Source: Teratosphaeria epicoccoides
Lineage: Eukaryota > Ascomycota > Dothideomycetes > Mycosphaerellales > Teratosphaeriaceae
Length of the DNA stretch: 64,000 bases
Direction: 5' to 3'
Assembly: GCA_021401465.1 (NCBI GenBank)
Contig: JADDMT010000011.1
Location: forward strand, 248,001 to 312,000
The notes beneath the pieces are model-generated. The model did no database searches. It saw only the letters and a list, made by a program, of their open reading frames with translations, and had not been told where the DNA came from. Shown piece after piece: positions 54,954-64,000 of this stretch; position 1 is the stretch's first letter; each line of letters starts with the position of its first letter. The position numbers and the translations under genes were made by a program.

Positions 54954-57900
54954 TTAAGAATTCTGCTCTAAAACTCCTGTCTTCCTACGAATTAACCTTC
55001 TTAAGCCCTGCTTACGCCTCCTCTACTCTTCGAATTCACAAATAGCTTCTAGAGCGTTCTTGTAGTCTTTAGCTAGAACCTATCATGTGTACTTAGGTAG
55101 GTATCCTTTCTACTTTACTAGATAGTACGTTGCGCCTTTACGCCGCATACTGTCCTTAATACCCTCGACTTCCTACTCTTTGTTCTCTTCTGCTACTAGC
55201 ATTAGGTCTGTAGGCTCTTCGCTCTTGCGCTATACCTATAGTTCGAGTAGAGATACGTAGAAGACGTCATGCACATAATACGACAATAGTAATAATAGCT
55301 AGTATGCCTGCGAGCCTATTGCGTTGCGTATCTAGAAGGGTCCGACGAACCTTAGCGTCATCTTCTTACTTAGAAGTTTCAGCTTGAGATTCTTCGTTAA
55401 TAGTAATACCTTCGTACTAACCGTGTACTACATCGGTTTAGCATAGGCGTTATTATGTTTAATCTAGGATTCTAAGGCCTTTTTCTAGTGTTCTATTAGC
55501 ACTAAATGTACCTCGCGCATACGCCGCGCTAATTCCATAGTAGCCGGTACCCTCTCCTTAGAAGACTCGTCCTAAGGCGGTTCTAGGTGTATTTCTAGAT
55601 CAAAGCTATAAAGAATCTAAAATGGCGATATGCGCATAGTAGCATGCATGCTATTATTAACTGCAAATTCCGCCATAGGAATTACGTCGGCCTAGGCATC
55701 CTAGTTCTTAGCGTAGTAGCACCGAAGGTACTACTTAAGAGTCTAGTTCATACGTTTAGTCTAACTATTAGTCTGTAGATAGAATGCTGTACTTAGGTAG
55801 TACTTAACACGCGCCTTAAACACAAATTCTTGCTAGTATTTACTAGTAAAGACAGAACCTCGATCTAATAGGATACTTTAGGGGACACTAAAGCGCCGTA
55901 TAACTTTGTCACGAAGTAGCCGCGCAAGCTTGCCGCTTGTGTATTTTTCGTATATAGGATAAAGACATTCATCTTCGAGTATTAGTCGACTACTACAAGG
56001 ATAGCATTAACCACATTGCCTCTCTACCTTGCTAGCGGCAAATTAGTGATAAAATCCATGGTCAAGTCTTGCTATAGTCTCTCTAGTAGTAGGAGTGCCT
56101 AAGCATCGCCATAGGGGCGATAGCGCCAAGATTTGCTAATCTGGCACATCTAGCAGGATTTGACATAGTCAGAGACATCCTGTTCTAGCGTTAGCTACTA
56201 GTATTTGCGTCCGAGAAGCGCGTTTGTCTTCTCTACGCCAAAATGGCCCGCAAGTTCATTGTCATGATGAATACAGAGGAGCTGCAAACAGAGTACGTAG
56301 TTAGCAGGTACATAGAGCCTATTATCAAGGAACTAAAAGTTGCCTGACTTAGTCTAGTACTTTGGACTGCCTGTAGTGTCCTAGAGGGCTACACCCTTAT
56401 TAATTAACTCCGGTTCTCGCTCTTGTAACCGCTAAATAAGTCTCGAGACCTCTTTAAAGGGTTCTTTAGACATTATATGCTTACTATATGTAAGCTAGTT
56501 AACTACCGTACAGATTAAGCTAGACATAGTCGCTACAACCGCTAGGTAGGAGGGTTCGTCGCTAGCAGAGGCTGTGAGGCCCTATTAGACCCGCAGTTAA
56601 CCTACAAGAGGAGCTAACAATAGATCGCTACCCTAAACTACAAGCTTCGTTTGTAGCGTAGGGAGAAGCTATTAGTTACCCTGCTCCCTAGTGTCATAGT
56701 CTGGTTGTCGCGAAGGACTATCGGCTAGATTCGTCTTTCTAGAACGATGCTAGATAACGAAGTCAAAGCTAGCGAGGAAAGTCGCCTACCTTGCTTACCG
56801 ACTACTTAGCTACTTTACGCCTATAAAGCCGCGAAGGTTGTTATAGTTAGTAAGCACCTTAATAGGCTACGCTACGCCTTTAAGGTAGTGTTAGTACTCC
56901 TTGAAGCTGTTAACAATAGCTAAAAGCTCTTAGTCGTAAGTCTCGTAGTTAAGTTTAGCGCCTTGCATCTTCTACGACTAGAAGGCAATTAGGTACTATT
57001 ACGTACTACCTTTGTGCGACTAGAGCTGCGATATAATTGCGGCTATTGCGAATTTTGAAGTATCGGTCTCTATTCAGATCTTCGTAGCAGGGTTAAAGTG
57101 CTAAAGTATAGGCGTAGTTTAAAAAGCTGCTTTAAGTTCAGAGAAAGCTTTACTCTAAGCCTCATCCTAAGGCACTATCCCTAGCTTTTTTCCTTAAATC
57201 ACGCCCTATGCGAGGGCTGTAAGGGGAGCTATGATCTTCGAGTAGAATCGTATGAATCTGCAATAGAAGTTAGTAAATCCTAGGAACACCTGTACTTCTC
57301 GGAGGGTAGTTAGCTACAGCTACTCTGTAATTACAGACACCCTTTAGTCATCTATGATGACTCCTTCTGTAGAGACGATGTATCCAAGAAACTTAATCCT
57401 ATCTGTCAGGAATGAGTACTTCTTTAGGTTCGCATATAGAGCGAACTTGTAGAGCCATTCGAGTACTATCCTTAGATGCTAAATATGCTTCTCCTTTAAG
57501 TCAGAGTAGACTAGTATATCGTCTAAATATACTACGTAGCAGGTATTAACGAGGCTAGCTAGGGCCCGGTTAATATACGCTTAGAACGTCACTAGTGCGT
57601 TAGTCAAGCCAAATAGCATCACTGTATACTCGAAGTGTCTATACTACGTTTAGAACGTAGTCTTCTACTTGTCGCCCTTTTAAATTAGCATCTAGTAGTA
57701 GGCGTCCTTCAAGTCGATAGACAAGAAGATGGCGGCGCGACTAAGGCGGTCAAGCGTCTCGCTAATAAGTAGTAGAAGGTAGCGGTTCTTCTAAGTTACT
57801 ACGTTAAGGCCCCTATAGTTAACGTATAGGCGGAGCGTGTTATCCTTCTTTAGGACGAACATAACTAGCGCTCTAGCCTTGCTGTCGCTTCGTCAGATCC

Positions 57901-59917
57901 ACGCGTTTCTTTGCGCCTTGTAGAGATAGTCTCGAAGTGTTTTAAGCTGCGATTCCGACATAGGGTATAGAGGTTAATGCGGAGGATTGTAACCCTCCTT
58001 AAGGTTAATCGCATGTTCCGCGTCTAGGGCCTAGGCATAGGCCGTAGCCTCTACGTCGAAAATATCGGCGTATTCCTCTAACTTAGGCAGAAGGGTAACG
58101 TCTTCCTTGACGTTCTGTATGCGGACTACATACATACATTAGACCTTCTTCATGTCCTTGTAGAAGCTGTGTATGTCATGCATCCTTACTACAGGAACTT
58201 CGCCTATAGAGCCATAGAACTAATTGTTAGTAGCTCTATTAACAACGACTCCCTGCTTGTGGCGCTAAGGGCGGCCGAGTAGGAGCTCCTTATTAGGAAC
58301 GTCTTTAGCGTAGAAGACTTCGTTAGTCTCACGTACTTCTCCTAAGGAGTCCGCGAGTTAGAGGCGCATGTTATACGCGCCTCAAGCCGCTATGCCTTCG
58401 CCCCGAAAGGACTTCATGGTAGGCAGCAGGGCTCCTAGGATCGGCTTTAAACTAAGCCGTACGATTACTCGCTAGGGTATCACGTTAGCCTCCGCAAGGT
58501 CATCTAACATATAGTCTACTAGCTTAAGCGAGCCATTAACTCAGACCGTACCAGATAGGCGCTAGGCAGGCCATGAGTCTACACTATTAGTAACAGACAG
58601 CTTAGATACCCGTAGTAGCTATTCGGTTGTCTTAGGCTTGTCCTTTTTTTGCCTCCCCTCTAGGGAGGTTTCAGACACCTTGCTTACCTTTTTCCTATCA
58701 CTTCGTTTAGGATAGCAAGCCGCCTAGTAGTCCCTCGCTCTACAGATGTAGCAGCTGCTCGGAGGCTTCTCGCTACTGTCTTTAGGCTTAGAGGGCTTGC
58801 TCCTCCGGAATAAACTACTGCGTTAGACGTAACCCTTAGGGCGCTTGTCATAGTAGCCCTTTAGTAGGTCCTTAGGGCTTAGACGCTTATTATCCTTGCT
58901 ACCTGATTTTCCATTTCGCTTCAAGGTAATCTCTATACGTGTCGCAAGGGACACGAGGTCTTGCCGAGTTGTCAGAAGTTCATGAAAAGTCATAATTGTG
59001 TTCTGAAGATTGTCATCAAGTTTAACGAGTAGGTGCCGCACGCGTTACGTCTTAGTATAGGGTAGCATCTGTCTCTCGAGTGTAGCGAGGTAGGTAGCAA
59101 AGCTAGAGGTAGTTTGTCCCTTCCCCTACTTGGCCTTCTTATACTTGACAGACATAGTAAGGGCGTAGTTCCCTAGATCCTTGACCTAGTTAACATAGAA
59201 CTAGCGAAAGTCCGCCTATGTATACGTTCTGTCATAGACCTGCATAAGGTTATACCGCTCATGCTAATTGTTGCGAGGTTCCTTATCCTCTTCGAGCTAT
59301 ATTACACTAAAGGCGACTTGTTCGCCCTCTATAGAATATCTACATAGGTTAAGCACGAAAACTGCCTTACATGCCTACAAGAAAGTTCGAGCTTCCTTCA
59401 AGGTATCTCCCTTGAACGGCTTTAGGTTGCGTGCGTTACGACTGCCTCCTAGTTAGCCTACTATGGCCCCGAATTTAGGCACTAGACTCGCGGGCACACG
59501 CGGAGGGTCTACGCCTAGTAGTAAGTTGTCTTTGCAGGTCTCTAGCGTAAAATCTCGCTAGATTTCTTCGTCCGCTAGTTTATTAGTACTGCTTATAGCG
59601 ACGTCTTCGTCGTCCTCGCTATTGTCGCTACTATAAGCAGTACGGCTCTAGCTCTAGTTCGCAAGGCGGTTCGCGACCTAATCGACAATCATGGCTACAA
59701 GGGCTAGGTCGATAGTTAGGGTTAGCTGTAGTCCCTATGCGAGGGGCCTATTACCTTGTCCGCTACGTAATTAGCCTCTAGCAGAACCGTCGCTTAATGT
59801 AGTGTCGCTCGTAGGGGGTGCTTCTGCGGGCTAGTTACTTAGGCTAGCTTCGCTATCGCGGGCGCTTAGGATAGCGCTTACTACGCGTTAGTTGCAAGTA
59901 CGTAGTACTCTAGACAT
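54954..59917 (-). pseudogene. family B gag-pol (copy B3)
   Basis: ATG 59917 to TAA 54954-54956, colinear with B1. The total is one base out of phase; a 1-nt loss in a T run near 55948 (GTATTTTTCG against GCATCTTTTCG in B1) accounts for it. It carries the same gag, RT (YLDD near 57520), integrase and chromodomain regions. Stops are TAG/TAA. Confidence 0.83.
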
Positions 59918-59965
59918 ATTATAGTATTCTCTACTAGACTGCAAAGCAGGGGGAGAAAGCAGAAC

Positions 59966-60325
59966 TAATATAGATATATATGCTATATGATATGAAAATA
60001 TCTCGCAGTGTGACAGAGTAATCCGACCTTTTAATAGGTACAAGATAGCGCTACTTTCTGCTTATCGCAGAGGTAGCGCTAAGGGTACTTATAACCCCTG
60101 ACGCCCCTTAATTAGGGAAAGCATGTCTGAGCCTATCCCTGTAGGGGTATCGTAGGGTCAGTGACATAGGGGCATCCTACGTTAACCATTGATCCTACTT
60201 AGACGACATATAAGCCAACGTATATACGAAGGACCCCCTTGCTATGTGTAGTAGAGTCACTACATGCCAAGGGCGGGCATTAGAACCTATGCGGCTCTAA
60301 TGGCCCCCTAGTATCAACCGTATCA
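59966..60325 (-). repeat. family B 5' LTR of B3 (360 bp)
   Basis: TAATATAG...CCGTATCA; the gag ATG at 59917 lies 48 nt inside, as in B1. Confidence 0.9.
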
Positions 60326-61029
60326 GAGATCGACTAACGACATTCAAGGAAATAAGCGATCTCACGATTAGGATCGATAACCGCGTCTAGGAATAACAGC
60401 AGGAACGACAACATAGAAATCGCAGGCTAGCACAGGCTAACTATAAGGTCTAACGATTAGCACTAAAATGGTAAAGCGATTACTATAGTCTCTAACTAAT
60501 GGAGTTAGATGCGACTAAGGGACGCCTAAAGAGCAGACCCTAAGGAAAGCCACGGAAGGGCTCTCCTACCTAGAATTGTCTGAAGAAGCTATTTGACAAG
60601 AATAACCTCGAGTGCTATAACTGTAGAAAGAAAGGACACTTTGCCCGCGAGTGTTTCGCTAAGAAACAGCGACAGGAACTATAACAGACAGAACAGGCTT
60701 GCGTAACAACATCGGCACCTAAGCAAATAGCTGCTACTACTTAAGAACTAGACTATGCCTTACTTACTTAGACTATATGCTACGACGACGATTGTCGAAT
60801 TCACATGAGTGATAAAGATGGTTCCGGATAGTACCCTAGCTGCTACAAGGCACAATCGATCTGCGCGCTAAGGGGTGTACCTTCTAGTGTAATAGTCCTA
60901 AGGTAACAGGAGCTAGAAGAAGAAGAAGAAGGTTCTGACAACAACTATAAGCTCGTTAAAGCCGTCATTCCTAATTCTGAGGAAGACGAGAGCATAGAGA
61001 GATATGCCATGCCGCCGCATGACATCGGA

Positions 61030-61513
61030 TGTCATGGGTGTCAGGAATACTGTCCAGAGTACTATAGGATACAGGATCGTAAGGGTCCTAAGTGCTATGA
61101 GTCATGGTACTGTCATAGGAGTACTATGAGTCATAGGCATAGTCATAGGAGAAAGGATCTGTCACGTGAGGACAGATCCCCGGATCTGTAGGGTTAGTCT
61201 ACAGATCTATGGGCCTATAAGGAAGAAGGGATCTGTTACAGGATGACAGACCCTTAGATCTGTAGGGTTAGTCTACAGATCTACAGACACGGATCTGTCG
61301 GGTCTGTCGACAGATCTAACAGAGCTGCTCTGTCTCTCTAGTATATAGGGCTAGCTTTAGGACAGGCAGTTAGGAGCTTCGTGCTTAATTCTTAATTCCC
61401 TTTCCCTAGGGGATAGTCAGTTACAAGGTTAACCGCTATTGTCGATATTCTTCATAGCTCTGCAAGTCTAACACCTAGTCACGTTCCTGCTATTAGCACC
61501 TACCCTTATGACA
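61030..61513 (+). repeat. solo family A LTR with target duplication TCGGA
   Basis: TGTCATGGG...CTTATGACA, 484 bp, flanked by TCGGA at 61025-61029 and 61514-61518. The uninterrupted site is seen in A1 near 15504. It is the product of LTR-LTR recombination after a younger family A insertion. It has fewer TpA changes than other copies, with palindromes around AGATCTGT/ACAGATCT from 61155 to about 61335. Confidence 0.92.
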
Positions 61514-61931
61514 TCGGACTTGATATCATCTGACTTATACAGAACTAGTAGGCTTAGGCTTGCCTATGGATTAATAGAGTACAACATGTCGACTAGCTTT
61601 AATATGACGAACTAGCCGACCGCATGCGACGATACCTGAGGAGACTACTAGTTATAGCTTACCCTTACTCGCATCAGAAGATTGTCCAAGAAATTGTACC
61701 GTTTAGGGTAGAGTTTACGCCCTAAGGAGGCTACTTTACCTACGAGGGTATCTAGGTTCTACAAACGTTACGACTCTAGGTTAGCTACTTAAAGATAGAG
61801 TACGCAAGAAACGCGCAGGAACAACGAGGCTAAGAGCGAGTACAACCTCTTAGGCCGGTTAGCAGTAACGCTTGAAGAAGAATGAGCCGAGACCGCATAA
61901 TCCCCAAATTAGCCCGAGAAAACAGTTATTC

Positions 61932-61938
61932 GGGAAAC
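61932..61938 (+). promoter_or_regulatory. -1 slippery heptamer GGGAAAC (copy A3)
   Basis: G GGA AAC in the gag phase, with the gag TAG 18 nt downstream and pol in the -1 phase; the same arrangement as at 15921. Confidence 0.7.
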
Positions 61939-64000
61939 GACAAGGTCCGCCGGAATTAGACCTACAGACAGACTAGACAGGGCTGCAACAATGTGCTGTA
62001 GTTAACGCTAGATACGCGGACAACCTCAGAGTATAGGTGCACATTAACAAGACGCTAGCCCGGGCCTTAATAGATTCAGGATGCACTTAAATCTTCATGA
62101 CGCCTAAGTTTGCCAGGATAGCTAGGATAAGGCTATAGGCAAAGACGAATGCTTTCTTACTATAAGCGATTAATAGAAAGCCGGTCACGTACAACTAAGG
62201 AATAGTTGACGAAGAGACAGAGACAATACCTCTGCGGATAGGACGCTACTAAGAGATAATCTACTTTGACATCACAGAGTCACCTAGCTCAGATGTAGTG
62301 CTAGGGCTGCTATAGCTAAGAAATGCTAACCCCTACCTCGACTAGAAGAACGAGAGGATCTAGTTCCTAGAACTCTCGAGATCGATACCTCTACCTATAG
62401 TACACGACATACTAGGCAAGATCGAAATATGTGCTATGACTTCAAGCGAGATAGTCGCCGCTATTAAGGACCTAGAACAGGAAGTACACGTCCTATAGGT
62501 TAAAGCAACATAATCTGAAGTCAAAGTCGAGTTTACTGTCCCTGACGAGTATAAGGACTTTGCTACTCTTTTCGAGGAGGAACCCGACTAAGAGGCTCTG
62601 CTAGAACACTAGGAGTAGGATCACGGGATACCCTTACTCCTAGGCAGAACGCTGACGAAGCAACTAGTTCGCCTATTATTAGTAGCGAAGCTAGAGATTC
62701 TCCGGAAATACCTTGAAGATAACCTCTAGAAGGGCTTCATCCGCGAGTCGTAGTCCCTAGCAGGGTATCCGATCCTGTTTATCCCTAAGGGGGAAGATGA
62801 CTAGCGACTCTACGTAGACTATCGTAGATTAAATGACATTATGATAAAAAATAGTTATCCGCTTCCTTTGCTTTTAGAGTTACAGGATCGCCTGCAAGGA
62901 GTAATATAGTTCTTGAAGTTTAACATACTAGGAGCGTATAACTGAATTCGAATTAAGGAAGGCGAAGAATAGAAGACTACGTTCTAAACTAGGTTCGGAC
63001 ACTATGAGTATATAGTCATGCTATTTAGGTTAACAAACGCCCTAGCTACATAGCAGGCATTTATTAACAATGTGCTACGAGAGTACCTTGACGTCTTTGT
63101 GGTTATATACTTAGATGACATCCTCGTCTACTTACGAACGATCGAAGAACATAGGACTCATATACGCAAGGTACTTTAGAAACTCTAGGATTACAAGCTA
63201 AAGGTTAAGCCATAGAAGAGCGAGTTTTATAAGCAAGAAGTCTATTTCCTCGGCTACGTAGTAGCATAGAATAGGATCAAGATAGACACTAAGAAGGTCA
63301 AAGTCGTAAAAGAGTAGCCTACGCTAACTAATGTTAAGGAAGTATAGTCCTTCCTTAGGTTCGCTAACTTCTATCGAAGATTCATCGCGAACTATTCGAG
63401 GATTACGGCACTACTTACGACTATTACCATGAAGGATACACTATTCGTATAGGACGACGCCTAACGGAATGCCTTTAAGGAACTCAAGTAACGATTCACA
63501 GATTAGCCGATCTTGCTTGTATTCGACCCTAATAAGCCTATCACGGTCGAAACAGATGCCTCTGACATAGCACTTAGGGCATGCTTAAGTTAACTAGGAC
63601 CGAGTAGACGACTACAGCTAGTCGCCTATTACTCGAGAAAGCTGTCTAGACCTAAGCTCTGTTACGACGTCTACGACAAAGAACTTCTAGCTATAGTAGA
63701 CGCCTAGAAGGCGTGGCAAGTCTACTTAGAAGGGTCTAAGCACTAGGTTATAGTCTACATAGACTATAAGAACTTGTAATACTTTACTACGACAAAGGAG
63801 TTAAACTAACGACAAGTCCGATAGAGTGAGGAACTCTCTAGCTTTAACTACAAGATCGTCTATTATAAGGGATCTAATAACGCACGCGCCGATGCACTTA
63901 GCCGCTAGACTGACTACATGAAGGGCGTGAAACAGGAGAAACATGCCATTCTCTAGGAAAATAGCGATAGCACGCTTAGAGTCAACTAACTCGCGGCTAC
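61935..64000 (+). pseudogene. pol: family A pol (copy A3), partial
   Basis: The -1 phase after the slippery site: protease ARALIDSGC near 62060, RT with VVIYLDDILVY near 63104-63135, RNase H ETDASDIAL near 63550-63580, and the start of the integrase region. It runs off the right edge. TAG/TAA stops throughout; Trp and Gln codons are mostly lost. Confidence 0.85.

Larger units (their letters stand above)
52885..60325 (-). mobile_element. family B copy B3, 3' LTR missing
   Basis: Runs from the B1-equivalent of about 17248 to the 5' LTR at 59966-60325. It lacks the 3' LTR and about the first 370 bp next to it. It includes the antisense gene with its TATA box (53153-53160) and the whole gag-pol. 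The right flank GAGAT begins gag of copy A3, so B3 was inserted in that gag. Confidence 0.88.
60326..61959 (+). pseudogene. gag: family A gag, 3' part (copy A3)
   Basis: The C-terminal part of gag, with the knuckle CYNCRKKGHFARECF intact, ending at TAG 61957-61959. It is interrupted by the solo LTR. The gag phase is restored when the 484-bp LTR and the 5-bp duplication are discounted. The codon before the final AAT-TAG is CGG here, CAG in A2 and TAG in A1. Confidence 0.82.
60326..64000 (+). mobile_element. family A copy A3, 5' part lost, continues past window
   Basis: Begins in gag at GAGATCGACTAACGAC (equivalent of about 14810 in A1), with zinc knuckle at about 60615-60656, a solo LTR inserted at 61030-61513, the slippery site at 61932, protease (DSG near 62073), RT and RNase H. 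Integrase starts near 63850 (LSxLTDYMKGVK) and runs off the edge. Confidence 0.88.

Noticed and set aside
12855..64000. Currently active retrotransposon or intact TE gene
   Set aside because: Every gag, pol and transposase frame has many TAG/TAA codons; all copies seen are dead.

Overview
The window reads as nuclear DNA of a filamentous ascomycete (Pezizomycotina; a dothideomycete-like genome is plausible but the species cannot be fixed). Evidence: short GT-AG introns, a Zn2Cys6 regulator next to an MFS exporter, a protein resembling the fungal DUF7587 family, and a transposon block degraded by RIP-like mutation. In that block, hundreds of CAG/CAA/TGG codons read TAG/TAA while reading-frame lengths are preserved and CpG stays common. 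This fits CpA-to-TpA repeat-induced point mutation on both strands.

Layout. (1) 1-12 kb is gene-type DNA: the 5' part of an MFS drug exporter (minus), its neighbouring Zn2Cys6 regulator (minus; the true start and a zinc-finger-splitting intron are resolved here), a chromodomain gene with a TATA box and two in-frame TAGs, a 385-residue protein ending in a (KQT)10 minisatellite, and a DUF7587-like gene. (2) 12-64 kb is a nested transposon block. Family A is a Ty3/gypsy chromovirus: 489-bp LTRs TGTCATAAG...CTTATGACA, 7.0 kb full length at 45869-52884, and separate gag and pol joined by a phased GGGAAAC -1 slippery site. Family B is a second chromovirus: 360-bp LTRs, 8.17 kb at 16520-24688 with GTCGA target duplications, and one fused gag-pol frame. 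Family C is a minus-strand gypsy pol remnant at about 39-40.9 kb. A Plavaka-type (CACTA-related) DNA transposon lies at 28-33 kb with 94-bp subterminal tandem repeats and a long hairpin.

(3) Between Plavaka and family C sit three RIP-degraded, host-type genes: an unknown 332-residue protein, a spliced methyltransferase-like protein and a MYND zinc-finger protein. They may be cargo or engulfed host genes.

Most interesting result: both chromovirus families carry an extra gene on the antisense strand, tail-to-tail with pol, with a Cys-rich N-terminal region. In family B it is 498 codons, has its own TATA box, and keeps exactly the same length (1497 bp) in all three copies. In family A it is 246 codons and overlaps the 3' end of pol by 123 bp. 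The rearrangements also preserve history: an LTR-LTR inversion in B copy 2 identified by its split CTGTC target duplication, a family A element joining two different B copies, a solo LTR with an intact target duplication, and A elements nested in A.
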